From Acinetobacter sp. ANC 4169 (lineage in GTDB: Bacteria; Pseudomonadota; Gammaproteobacteria; Pseudomonadales; Moraxellaceae): a stretch of 64,000 nucleotides of DNA. Within the stretch, counting starts at the first letter, position 1. Every line of letters begins with the position of its first letter. The stretch spans positions 1 to 64,000 of the forward strand of contig NZ_NEGE01000017.1 in the NCBI RefSeq assembly GCF_002135355.1. The letters are read 5' to 3'. The position numbers were made by a program, and so were the translations under genes. The notes beneath the pieces were generated by a model. That model was not told where the DNA came from. It did no database searches and saw only the letters and a program-made list of their open reading frames with translations. Shown here piece by piece: positions 45,924 through 56,653 of this stretch.

Positions 45924-46619
45924 ATGCAAGAACAAGAAAAGGACAGTTTGTCCGAGCAAATTGCCAGGCATATTAGTGAGCAAATCATTCGCGGTGAACT
46001 GGTTGAGGGTGAGCGCATTCAAGAATTGCGAATTTCCTCTGAACTGGATGTCAGCCGTGGTTCGGTACGTGAAGCGCTACTGTTGCTGGAACGTACGCAG
46101 CTGATTGAAATTTACCCGCGCCGTGGTGCGATTGTCTCGGAAATGTCTGCTCAACAGGTACGTGCCTTGTTTGAGCTGTGTGCATTGCTGTGTGGCCAAA
46201 TTGTGCAGCGCATGGCCGAAACCTGGCGTACCGATGAAGCCGAAAGAATTCAGGCCTTATTGGAACAATTGCAGGAAGAAACCCGTCAGGGGCATACCGA
46301 AAAATTCTATGACCTGATCTTTCAGGGCCTGGCCCGACAACATGAAATGGTCGGCAATCTTTACTTAATGAAAGTCTATCAGGAACTGTTACCATCACTG
46401 CGCCGCAGCTATTTTTTAACCTTAAATATCTCCCGTCGTGAGCTGCAGGAATCATTTGATTTATTTAAGTTGGTGACTGATGCAGTTTTGATCCGAAAAT
46501 CACAACAAGCTACTTTATTTATGGACGATTTTTGTCGACACTTGCGCAACCTTGTGTTGGAATCTCTAACACGGATGAAACAAATCGAACTTGCATGGGC
46601 AAGACGTTCACGACGTTGA
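45924..46619 (+). CDS. GntR-family transcriptional regulator (FCD type)
   Basis: The 231-residue protein has an N-terminal winged helix (ERIQELRISSELDVSRGSVR, EALLLLERTQLIEIYPRRGAIV) and an alpha-helical FCD ligand-binding domain (ELCALLCGQIVQRMAETW). The regulated genes and ligand are unknown. It lies ten bases before smc, which suggests cotranscription. It could regulate itself or the neighbours, but nothing in the sequence says which. Confidence 0.9.
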   Translation: MQEQEKDSLSEQIARHISEQIIRGELVEGERIQELRISSELDVSRGSVREALLLLERTQLIEIYPRRGAIVSEMSAQQVRALFELCALLCGQIVQRMAETWRTDEAERIQALLEQLQEETRQGHTEKFYDLIFQGLARQHEMVGNLYLMKVYQELLPSLRRSYFLTLNISRRELQESFDLFKLVTDAVLIRKSQQATLFMDDFCRHLRNLVLESLTRMKQIELAWARRSRR

Positions 46620-46629
46620 TCAGGACATT

Positions 46630-49600
46630 ATGCGTTTAAGCAGCTTAAAACTTTCCGGCTTCAAATCTTTTGCCGATAGTACGACTTTACATTTCAAGGC
46701 GAATCGTACCGCTGTGGTTGGACCCAATGGTTGTGGTAAATCGAATGTGATCGATGCCATACGCTGGGTGATGGGGGAGTCCAGTGCACGCCAGCTGCGT
46801 GGCGGCAGCATGCAGGATGTCATTTTTACCGGAACTGCGAAACGTAAACCGGTGGGTGTGGCCAGTGTCGAGCTGCGTTTTGACAATACCTACGGCAAGC
46901 TCGGCGGAGCCTACAATGCCTACAATGAGCTGGCAGTACGTCGTCAGGTCAACCGTGATGGCAAGTCTGAATATTTTTTAAATGGCACAAAATGTCGTCG
47001 TCGTGATATTACCGATATTTTCCTGGGAACTGGTTTGGGGCCACGTTCCTACGCGATTATCGAACAGGGCATGATTAACCGTCTGGTCGATGCCAAACCT
47101 GAAGAAATGCGGGTGTTTATTGAAGAGGCTGCCGGTGTTTCACGTTATCAGGCACGTCGCCGTGAAACCCTATTGCATCTGGATCACACCACACAGAATT
47201 TATCGCGTTTAGAAGATATTGCCTCTGAACTCAAGTCGCAGCTGAAAACCCTGAAACGTCAGTCCGAAACAGCCATCCAATATAAAGAACTGGAAACCCG
47301 GATTCGTACCATCAAAGTGGAAGTGCTGTCGTTTCAATGCGAGCAAAGCAGTCGCTTGCAGCAGGAATATACCCTGCAAATGAATGAGCTGGGTGACAGC
47401 TTTAAACTGGTACGTTCAGAACTCACCACGCTGGAACATGACCTGACCGCGACCAGTGAATTATTTCAGCGCCTGATTCAGCAGTCCACACCGCTGCAAA
47501 ATGAATGGCAACAGGCAGAAAAGAAACTCTCTGAATTGAAAATGACACTGGAACAGAAGCAGTCCTTGTTCCAGCAAAATACGACAACCTTAACTCAGCT
47601 GGAACAGCAAAAACTACAGACCAAGGAACGGCTACAACTGATTGAACTGCAAATTGAAACTTTGCAAGCTCAGCATGAGCAGCAGACCGAACAGTTACAG
47701 CAGCAAGAAAGTCAGGGACAGGATCAAAGCCAAAATCTGGGTGATTTAAAAGCGCAGCAGCAACAGGTACAGCAGCAATTTGAACTGGTAAAAACCCAGG
47801 TTGAAAAACAGCAGCAGCAAAAAATGCAGATGCTGGCGCAAAGTGAGCAGCTGGCCAAAAACATTGCCCGGATCGAGCAGCAAAAACAAACCCTACAACA
47901 GCAAACAGCACAGATTCAAAATCAGGATCAGCAAGATGATATTGAACAGCTGCAACATGAAAAAGTTCAACTCAGCCAGCAGATTGAGCAGTTAGAACAC
48001 AATATTCAAACTCAGAAACAAACATTCGAGTCGATGCAAGCACAGTATGCACAACAAAAAAATGATGTTTCGAGTTTGAAATCTGCCATCCAGGTATTGC
48101 AATCGGAACAAAAAAACCTGAATCAGTTGCTGATTAAGCATAGTTCGAAAGTTCAGAATGATGCTGTACAGTTGATGCAAGTCTTGAAACTGAAAGATCA
48201 GGCCAAAGCACATGCCAATCTGATTGAAAAGTTTTTGGCAAAATGGCTTTCTGCACAAGTATTAGAGGCGAATGCTGATTTTAGTGACAGTATTGCCCGT
48301 CAGCTTAAAAGCAATGCTTCGCAAGATCGGATGCAGATAGCTGATTTACCTTGTTTAGCCGACTGGATTGAATCACCGCAGCATTCTATTTGGCAGCAGG
48401 TTGCGGTAGCAGACACGCTCACTCAAGCCTTGTCTTTGCAATCACAATTAAGCATGGGTCAGACTATCTTAAGTTTAGATGGCTATCATGTTGCTGCGGA
48501 TTGGGTAATTGGCCTGTTTTATGACGAAGCAAGTCAAGCCGGGCAAGGGGCACTCAGCCATCGTATCCGTCTGGATGAAATTGAAACTGCGCTGGCACAG
48601 CAACTACCTCAGCTTGAAGCCGCGGAACAGCAATTGCCAGCCGTGTTACAACAGATTCAAAGCCTGCAAAAAAACATTCAAGAACAGCAAGACCAGTTGA
48701 AGCTACAGCAAAAGGCCTTGCAACAGCTCGATGTCAATATTGCTAAGATACAAAGCACGGTTCAGGCATTTTCAGTACAAAAGCAGCAATTGCAAAGTCA
48801 GTTACACCAACTGGATGAGCAGCTGGAAGAAGATGCGATGCAGAAAGATGATCTGGAAATTGATTTGCATGCCTTAAATCTGAAACTGGAACAGGCTTTA
48901 CCGAATTATAAAACCATGCAATTTCAGGTTGATGAGCTGAGTGAACAGCTGGAAAATACCCAGCACAGCTGGCAGCAAGCTCAACAAGAGTTAGAGTTGC
49001 TACGTCGCCAAGCCACACAAACCCAACAACAGATTGAATTGCTTGAAAAAGATGCTTCATTCTCCAAAGCGCAATATCAGCAGATTATTGCGCAAATGGA
49101 GCAAGCGAAAAAGTTTGTCGATCCGGTACAGCTGGAATTGCCGGCACTGCAATCCCAGTTTAATGAGCAGGCGCAAATTACAGAGAAACTGCAAAAAACC
49201 TGGAGTGAGTGGCAAGTTGAGCTGAACAGTGTTCAAGAAAAACAGCAGCACTTGACCGAACAGCGCCATCAGCACCAGCAGCAGGATGAAAAATTGCGCG
49301 GGCAGCTAGAAGAAAAGCGTCTGGCCTGGCAAGCAGCCAAATCTGATTTCCAGCATTATTCAGAGCAATTGGCTGCACTGAACAGTGAAGTGATTAGCGG
49401 TTTAACGATTGATATCGTTGCCCATCAAAAACAGCTGGAACAGGCACAGCAGCGTTTTGAAAAACTCGGTGCGGTCAATCTGGCGGCTTCGGAAGAATAT
49501 GAAGAAGTCTCCAAACGTTTTGAAGAACTGAGCCACCAGATTGAAGACCTTGAAAAGACGGTCGATCAATTGCAAGGTGCCATGAAGAGCATTGATCAGG

Positions 49601-50082
49601 AAACTCGTAAATTGTTTATGACCACCTTTGATCAGGTCAATCATGAACTGCAAGACCTGTTCCCTAAAGTATTTAATGGTGGGGAAGCCAGTTTAAGCCT
49701 TGAAGATGACTGGCAATCGGGTGTAAAACTAATGGCGCGACCACCAGGCAAACGTAACAGTTCCCTGGCGTTACTGTCCGGTGGTGAAAAAGCATTAACA
49801 GCATTGGCATTGGTGTTTGCCATCTTCCGTTTAAATCCGGCACCGTTCTGTGTACTGGATGAAGTGGATGCACCTTTGGATGATGCAAACGTGGGTAGGT
49901 TTTGTAATCTGGTAAAAGAACTTTCTGAACAGGTTCAATTCATTTACATTACCCATAATAAAGTTGCAATGACGATGGCAACCGATTTGTTAGGTGTTAC
50001 CATGCCGGAACCGGGCACCTCAAAATTAGTCACTGTCGATTTGGAACAGGCAAAAGAATACGGTTTAGTTGCGGAGTCATAA
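46630..50082 (+). CDS. smc: Chromosome segregation ATPase Smc
   Basis: Smc is the core of the bacterial condensin and organises DNA together with ScpA and ScpB, both encoded at the right end of this window. The 1150-residue protein has Walker A GPNGCGKSNV at residues 31-40, two long coiled-coil arms very rich in Gln (47.3-49.6 kb), a hinge at about residues 505-670, the C-terminal ABC signature LSGGEKALTALALVFAIF near residue 1050 and Walker B FCVLDEVDAPLDD near 1074. ATG 46630 follows CAGGAC; the in-frame upstream extension to 46591 lies inside the GntR gene. Confidence 0.96.
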   Translation: MRLSSLKLSGFKSFADSTTLHFKANRTAVVGPNGCGKSNVIDAIRWVMGESSARQLRGGSMQDVIFTGTAKRKPVGVASVELRFDNTYGKLGGAYNAYNELAVRRQVNRDGKSEYFLNGTKCRRRDITDIFLGTGLGPRSYAIIEQGMINRLVDAKPEEMRVFIEEAAGVSRYQARRRETLLHLDHTTQNLSRLEDIASELKSQLKTLKRQSETAIQYKELETRIRTIKVEVLSFQCEQSSRLQQEYTLQMNELGDSFKLVRSELTTLEHDLTATSELFQRLIQQSTPLQNEWQQAEKKLSELKMTLEQKQSLFQQNTTTLTQLEQQKLQTKERLQLIELQIETLQAQHEQQTEQLQQQESQGQDQSQNLGDLKAQQQQVQQQFELVKTQVEKQQQQKMQMLAQSEQLAKNIARIEQQKQTLQQQTAQIQNQDQQDDIEQLQHEKVQLSQQIEQLEHNIQTQKQTFESMQAQYAQQKNDVSSLKSAIQVLQSEQKNLNQLLIKHSSKVQNDAVQLMQVLKLKDQAKAHANLIEKFLAKWLSAQVLEANADFSDSIARQLKSNASQDRMQIADLPCLADWIESPQHSIWQQVAVADTLTQALSLQSQLSMGQTILSLDGYHVAADWVIGLFYDEASQAGQGALSHRIRLDEIETALAQQLPQLEAAEQQLPAVLQQIQSLQKNIQEQQDQLKLQQKALQQLDVNIAKIQSTVQAFSVQKQQLQSQLHQLDEQLEEDAMQKDDLEIDLHALNLKLEQALPNYKTMQFQVDELSEQLENTQHSWQQAQQELELLRRQATQTQQQIELLEKDASFSKAQYQQIIAQMEQAKKFVDPVQLELPALQSQFNEQAQITEKLQKTWSEWQVELNSVQEKQQHLTEQRHQHQQQDEKLRGQLEEKRLAWQAAKSDFQHYSEQLAALNSEVISGLTIDIVAHQKQLEQAQQRFEKLGAVNLAASEEYEEVSKRFEELSHQIEDLEKTVDQLQGAMKSIDQETRKLFMTTFDQVNHELQDLFPKVFNGGEASLSLEDDWQSGVKLMARPPGKRNSSLALLSGGEKALTALALVFAIFRLNPAPFCVLDEVDAPLDDANVGRFCNLVKELSEQVQFIYITHNKVAMTMATDLLGVTMPEPGTSKLVTVDLEQAKEYGLVAES

Positions 50083-50083
50083 A

Positions 50084-51061
50084 ATGGAAGTCACCACGAT
50101 TGTTGGTATTGTTATCGCCGTTATCATTATGTTATTCGGTTTAAGGTTATTGTTTAAAAAACCTGCGGATGCAGCACCTTCATTAGATTCAGAACTTCAT
50201 GTAAATACAGATAGCCAGCAACCGGTAATTCCTCGCCATGTTCGTGATCAATTACAAAGTGCCAAAGAAGGCTCAAGTCTAGAACGTGTTGAACCGACTT
50301 TAAATGAAAAAACGGCTGAACCGGCGCCCGAGTCTAAGCAGGCAGAAGCAAAAACTGAAGCAGCACCACCTGTAGAAGCAGCAGTTTCTGCATCAGAAGT
50401 TGTAGCGAAGTCTGAATTGAAAGCCGAGACTACAGCCTCAGTAGAAGAGACAAAATCGGCAGCCAGCTCAGAGCCAGCACTGCAAGCCGAGCGGGCTGAA
50501 GATAAACAGTCAGCTGAATTTAACCTGAACAGCAATATCGACAAAGCTGAAATTTCAGAGTTTGAAGATGAAAGCAGCATTCTGGATGAACACTTGCACG
50601 AACAGCAACGCGTGGATGAAGCCAGTGCATTATCTACTGCGGCCGAGTTTGTGGCTTTAAATGTTTATCCGGAACGTCGCGTACTTTCAGGGGAAAAAAC
50701 CCTAAAAGTTTTGCTTAAATACGGTCTGCGTTTTGGTGAAATGGCCTGTTTCCATCGCTATAGTGAAGATGGCAGCAAGTTATTGTTCTCGGTATTGCAA
50801 ATTACCGATGAGGGTGCATCCGGTTTTGATCTGGAAACCTTGTCTACTGAACAGGTGAAAGGCTTGGCCTTCTTCCTGGCCTTGCCACATAGTGATGTGC
50901 AAAATGCCTTTGATACCATGGACAGTCTTTCACGTTTAATTGCACGTGAAGTTGACGGTACCGTGTATGATCAGAATAATCAGGAATTTACGCCACAACT
51001 GCGTGAGCAATGGCGTCATTTTGCGATCGACTACCGCGTAGGTCAGAGTACAGAAGTTTAA
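50084..51061 (+). CDS. zipA: Cell division protein ZipA
   Basis: ZipA tethers FtsZ to the inner membrane and is essential for septum formation. The 325-residue protein has an N-terminal membrane anchor (TTIVGIVIAVIIMLFGLRLLF), a long A/E/S/K-rich linker to about residue 185, and a C-terminal FtsZ-binding domain with LNVYPERRVLSGEKTLKVLL, FGEMACFHRY and ARGLAFFLALPHSD-like pattern (KGLAFFLALPHSD). It follows smc by one base with GCGGAG as its ribosome binding site; the next gene is ligA, a typical zipA-ligA order. Confidence 0.93.
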   Translation: MEVTTIVGIVIAVIIMLFGLRLLFKKPADAAPSLDSELHVNTDSQQPVIPRHVRDQLQSAKEGSSLERVEPTLNEKTAEPAPESKQAEAKTEAAPPVEAAVSASEVVAKSELKAETTASVEETKSAASSEPALQAERAEDKQSAEFNLNSNIDKAEISEFEDESSILDEHLHEQQRVDEASALSTAAEFVALNVYPERRVLSGEKTLKVLLKYGLRFGEMACFHRYSEDGSKLLFSVLQITDEGASGFDLETLSTEQVKGLAFFLALPHSDVQNAFDTMDSLSRLIAREVDGTVYDQNNQEFTPQLREQWRHFAIDYRVGQSTEV

Positions 51062-51114
51062 TTTGAAACTGGACGACTCGATTTCTATAATAGCGAGTAG
51101 ATCAAATATTTGTG

Positions 51115-53186
<2,072 letters not shown>

Positions 53187-53195
53187 AGTTCAACT

Positions 53196-53223
53196 AAAAA
53201 GCCACCGCGAAGGTGGCTTTTTT
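53196..53223. terminator. Bidirectional terminator ligA / SDR gene
   Basis: AAAAAGCCACC / GGTGGCTTTTT with the loop GCGAA between convergent genes. Confidence 0.92.
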
Positions 53224-53228
53224 ACAGC

Positions 53229-54296
53229 TTAAGGAATGTACTTTTTCACCACACCATCATCCAGTAATTGCTGGAAATGCTCAACCAAACTGGTTTCAAT
53301 ATTACGGTATTGCATGCCCAGTTCCTGCTGACTTTTACTGGCATTAAAGTAGATTGGATAACCCATATTCAGTTCAACAAATGACTTGGAAAAACCAGCC
53401 AAAGGCCCAAACAGTTTGAAAGCCGCTTTCGGGAGCTGGTTGCGTGGGAAAGGGAATTTAGGACCAAAGTTGTGACGTAAAATCTTCCCCATTTCCAGTA
53501 AGCTCATTGTGCCGCCACTAATAATGTAGCGACCTTTGGCATCCGGATTAAAAGCAGCTTGAGTATGTGCATCCGCTACATCACGGACATCCACAATGCC
53601 ATTCCACATCGGCGGTACACCGAGTAAAGTCATGCCGTTGGCAAACTGTTGCAGCACTTCTACACTGCCTGACTGGGTATTTGCGGTTAATGAGGGACCG
53701 AGAACCAGCGCTGGGTTAATACAGACCAAGTCCCAACGTTGCTGTGCTTTTTGCATATCCCATGCTTTACGTTCTGCCATGACTTTGGAGTAGGAATAGG
53801 GTTGATGTGTTTCTGAACTGGTGGTATTCCAATGCGACTCATCAAACTCATTCTTTGCGGTGTGTTGAATATCAATCGCATCTCCATAAGTAGAGGCAAT
53901 ACTTGAGGTCACGATCACACGTTTAACTGACTCGGTTTTATTGACACTATTCAGCACATTTTCAGTACCTAAAATAGCAGGTTCAATAATGTCTTTGATT
54001 GCATCTTTAAAGTTGTTCACCACAAAAGGCGATGCCATATGCAACACGATTTCACAGCCTTGCATGGCTTCATCAAATGAATTGGCTTCAAGGAGATTGG
54101 CTTTAAATAGTTTAAGTGTTCCCGTGGTTTTAGCGGCAATTTTATCTAAATGTGCAAAGCTTGGCTTTTTGTTCAGATCACGGACAGTAGCATGTACGGT
54201 ATAACCTTGCTCCAGTAAATTTTTAATGACCCAACTAGCGATGTAGCCTGTAGCACCTGTCACAAGAATGGGTGTGCTATGTTGTAGATTCGTCAT
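53229..54296 (-). CDS. Extended short-chain dehydrogenase/reductase (aldehyde reductase type)
   Basis: The 355-residue protein is an extended SDR of the dihydroflavonol-4-reductase/aldehyde reductase group: NAD(P)-binding ILVTGATGYIASWVIKNLLE, VTSSIAS near the catalytic Ser, and the Y-x-x-x-K catalytic pair in QPYSYSKVMAER. HATVRDLNK after the first strand suggests NADPH. VLHMASPF, the ring residues VINPALVLGPSL. Substrate unknown. It faces ligA, and a 19-base palindrome stands upstream. Confidence 0.88.
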   Translation of the reverse strand: MTNLQHSTPILVTGATGYIASWVIKNLLEQGYTVHATVRDLNKKPSFAHLDKIAAKTTGTLKLFKANLLEANSFDEAMQGCEIVLHMASPFVVNNFKDAIKDIIEPAILGTENVLNSVNKTESVKRVIVTSSIASTYGDAIDIQHTAKNEFDESHWNTTSSETHQPYSYSKVMAERKAWDMQKAQQRWDLVCINPALVLGPSLTANTQSGSVEVLQQFANGMTLLGVPPMWNGIVDVRDVADAHTQAAFNPDAKGRYIISGGTMSLLEMGKILRHNFGPKFPFPRNQLPKAAFKLFGPLAGFSKSFVELNMGYPIYFNASKSQQELGMQYRNIETSLVEHFQQLLDDGVVKKYIP

Positions 54297-54538
54297 GAGT
54301 TAAACCATTGTTGTTTTTAAGTTTGCGCATATCTTAGAGTGAAATCACAGGCGTGTCTTTGACTGATTGATGCTTACTTTAGCTAAAAGTTGTACTTGGT
54401 AATGCTCTATTTCCTATAAATAAATAATCTACTTGTATCTAATTGGTTTAAAACCAGAAGTGTTTGCTGCTGAACAATTGTCGAGTGAGACAGGTATTGC
54501 GAAGTTCATGTTTTTTATTCGCTGAGGAAATAAGAAAC

Positions 54539-54557
54539 ATTTGTAATCGTTACAAAT
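54539..54557. promoter_or_regulatory. 19-bp palindrome, possible operator
   Basis: ATTTGTAA-TCG-TTACAAAT is a perfect 8-3-8 inverted repeat in the region upstream of both divergent genes. It has the form of a dimeric repressor site; the binding protein is not known. Confidence 0.55.
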
Positions 54558-54581
54558 CTTAAAAATATACTTTTACAGTTT

Positions 54582-54626
54582 AAATAAGCCTTGAGGAAAT
54601 TGCTTCAATTACGCAAAGGCTTATTT
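54582..54626 (+). ncRNA. Long symmetric hairpin, possible small RNA or leader
   Basis: An 11-bp stem AAATAAGCCTT / AAGGCTTATTT encloses a symmetric internal loop (GAGGA opposite ACGCA), then AATTG / CAATT with a CTT loop. It is followed by TTATATA, so it might end a transcript as a terminator. No other feature explains it. Confidence 0.4.
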
Positions 54627-54773
54627 TATATATGGAAAGTTTTGTCAAACAAACTGCAAATGCGTATGTTTCTCATTTTTATTTTATAAAAATCATAAAC
54701 TTACATAATTTTTATTTTGCATTAAGGGTCGGTTTTGTCCATAATATTAGAAAAAGGGTATGGAGTAATTGAA

Positions 54774-55238
54774 ATGCGTGGCAATCCAGAAGTCGTAGAC
54801 TATCTAAATATGTTGATCGGTGGCGAACTGGCGGCTCGTGATCAATATCTTATTCATTCTCGCATGTATGAAGATTGGGGTTTAAGCAAGATTTTTGAAC
54901 GTATCGACCATGAAATGCAGGAAGAAGCATCGCATGCCGATGCGATTATTCGCCGTGTATTATTTCTGGAAGGTACACCGAATATGAACCGTGATGACAT
55001 CGAAACCGGTGAAGATGTGGTCACATGTTTAAAAGCGGATTTAAAACTCGAATATCATGTGCGTGAAAAACTGGCGCAAGGTGTGAAACTTTGCGAAGAA
55101 AAAGGCGATTACGTTACCCGTGATATGCTTCGCCAGCAAATGTCGGATACTGAAGAAGATCATACCTACTGGTTGGAAAAACAGATTCGTTTGATTGAAC
55201 TCATTGGTTTGCAAAACTATATTCAGTCGCAAATGTAA
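54774..55238 (+). CDS. bfr: Bacterioferritin (without the haem-ligand Met)
   Basis: This 154-residue ferritin-like protein stores iron in 24-mers. The di-iron ferroxidase ligands are in place by alignment with E. coli Bfr: Glu18, Glu51, His54, Glu93 (94 in E. coli), Glu127 and His130. Residue 52, the axial haem Met in E. coli Bfr, is Ala here (QEEASHAD against DEMKHAD). Such subunits occur in heteropolymeric bacterioferritins. GGAG lies nine bases before ATG 54774; the frame is open to 54735 but that is not a family-like start. A terminator follows. Confidence 0.92.
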   Translation: MRGNPEVVDYLNMLIGGELAARDQYLIHSRMYEDWGLSKIFERIDHEMQEEASHADAIIRRVLFLEGTPNMNRDDIETGEDVVTCLKADLKLEYHVREKLAQGVKLCEEKGDYVTRDMLRQQMSDTEEDHTYWLEKQIRLIELIGLQNYIQSQM

Positions 55239-55256
55239 GATTGCATATTTAGATAT

Positions 55257-55285
55257 AAAAAGCCTGACTATAGTCGGGCTTTTTT
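55257..55285 (+). terminator. bfr terminator
   Basis: AAAAAGCCTGACTA and TAGTCGGGCTTTTT form a long stem with a G-T wobble, followed by T. Confidence 0.88.
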
Positions 55286-55350
55286 ATATCCTAAATTTTA
55301 TCATTTTAGCTGAATCGGACTGTCTAGATTTTGATTATTTGAATGAAGAT

Positions 55351-55920
55351 CTATTTAGAAAACTTTTGAATGTCTGCCAAAACTTGAGCCGCATGTGATT
55401 GTGTATTAACACTGTTGTAGTGATAAACAATGGTTCCTTTGGGATCAACCAGAAAGCTTTCTCGCTTGGCTATTTTAGTAATACCCAGGTTGCGGACAAT
55501 TCCGAATTGCTCTGCCAATTGATGAGTGTTGTCTGCCAGAATAGGAAAAGGTAAAGCTAATTTTTCTGAAAATTTTTGATGAGATTTCACATCATCCAGA
55601 CTGACACCCAGTACTACTGCATTACTTTTTATAAACTGCGGATAAAGTGCCTTAAACTGATTGGCTTCCTGAGTACAGCCGGGAGAGTTGTCTTTAGGGT
55701 AGAAATATAACACCACCCATTTGCCTTTGTACTGGCTTAAGGAATGCCATTGATCATTTTGATCCTGCAATTTAAAAGCAGGTGCAGATTTTCCGACCCA
55801 CTGTTTTTGCGAATGTTCTTTTGAGGAAAAAACAGATTCTGCTGCATGGCTGATACTGCAAAAGCAGAGCATAGAGCTGAACACAAGCAAAACGATGTTT
55901 AGTTTTTTTGAGTTATTCAT
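55351..55920 (-). CDS. Exported peroxiredoxin (BCP/PrxQ-type)
   Basis: The 189-residue protein has an N-terminal signal peptide (NIVLLVFSSMLCFCSISHA) and an AhpC/TSA-type domain of the BCP branch: VGKSAPAFKLQDQND, VVLYFYPKDNSPGCTQEANQF with the peroxidatic Cys, VLGVSLDDVKSHQKF and RESFLVDPKGTIV. The resolving Cys normally five residues after the peroxidatic one (PGCT-EAC-F) is replaced by Asn, so it is 1-Cys-like. The substrate is probably an organic or hydrogen peroxide in the periplasm. Confidence 0.88.
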   Translation of the reverse strand: MNNSKKLNIVLLVFSSMLCFCSISHAAESVFSSKEHSQKQWVGKSAPAFKLQDQNDQWHSLSQYKGKWVVLYFYPKDNSPGCTQEANQFKALYPQFIKSNAVVLGVSLDDVKSHQKFSEKLALPFPILADNTHQLAEQFGIVRNLGITKIAKRESFLVDPKGTIVYHYNSVNTQSHAAQVLADIQKFSK

Positions 55921-56062
55921 ATCGTATATTTTTGCAATGGATAAGAAGATGAATTGATCTTAGCAAAATTTAGAATGTTGAGCGATGGGAAACAATTTGC
56001 ATTTATTTTGTTTATTTTTATTATTAAGTTACCTTAAGTAAAATCAAAAAAAAGAGACATTT

Positions 56063-56389
56063 ATGGATGTAGGTGCGGTACTGATTAAATTAAAACCTGA
56101 TGCATTACATCATGTTGAACAGTGGAAAAATGAACTGAATGCACGTAAAGCTGAGGCGATTGAAACTCTTCGGGCAGAGGGAGTGCATGTAGAATCATGG
56201 TTTCATCTGGAATTGGATGGTCAAGATTATTTACTGGCTTATATGCGGGCGGAAGATATTGCGCGGGCGCAGCAGATTGGTAGGGAAAGTCAGTTTTCGA
56301 TTGATCAGGTGCATAAGCAATTTAAAAGTAATTGGGCTAAAGTGATTCCTGCAAAATTATTGCTGGATTTGGAAAATATTCATGAATAG
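56063..56389 (+). CDS. DUF6176-like small protein
   Basis: The 108-residue cytoplasmic protein begins MDVGAVLIKLKPDALHHVEQW and contains an alpha-beta domain with RAEGVHVESWFHLELDGQDY and LLAYMRAEDIARA. It looks like the DUF6176 family (ferredoxin-like fold), with no known role. AGAGAC precedes ATG 56063. It is a single gene between the peroxiredoxin and the biotin cluster. Confidence 0.68.
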   Translation: MDVGAVLIKLKPDALHHVEQWKNELNARKAEAIETLRAEGVHVESWFHLELDGQDYLLAYMRAEDIARAQQIGRESQFSIDQVHKQFKSNWAKVIPAKLLLDLENIHE

Positions 56390-56469
56390 TTTCAGCTTGT
56401 TAAGTTTGCATGTTTTCTCTCGTAAGAATTAATAATTTTGAGTCATGTGATCGGTGATATTTTACTTTT

Positions 56470-56560
56470 GACGGGGCAAAAGTAACAAAACCCTTTTGTT
56501 GGTCAAAGGGGATATCCCTATCACCCTTGACCAACGGCGACATCCATGTCGCTCAGCACG
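56470..56560. repeat. Multi-hairpin intergenic repeat
   Basis: Three hairpins follow each other: CAAAAG / CTTTTG (56477-56498), a long stem TTGGTCAAAGGGGATA / TATCACCCTTGACCAA (56499-56534; 14 of 16 pairs, loop TCCC), and GCGACAT / ATGTCGC (56537-56552). No coding frame is present. It looks like a dispersed structured repeat. Confidence 0.7.
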
Positions 56561-56653
56561 TTAGCAGATTACAGATGTGTTTTGAAATATCACTGCTTAA
56601 CTGAATTTGACGTTCTATACTATCTGAAATTTTCAAATATCTTAGAGTCCTAA

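Larger units (their letters stand above)
54297..54773. other. Intergenic region between the SDR and bacterioferritin genes
   Basis: No protein gene is supported. Two structured elements occur: a palindrome at 54539-54557 and a long symmetric hairpin at 54582-54626. The AT-rich last 100 bases should hold the bfr promoter, but no clear Fur box was seen. Confidence 0.55.

Noticed and set aside
47423..47911. 162-codon minus-strand frame inside smc
   Set aside because: A shadow of the Gln-rich coiled coil; the product is an unlikely A/F/V-rich chain.
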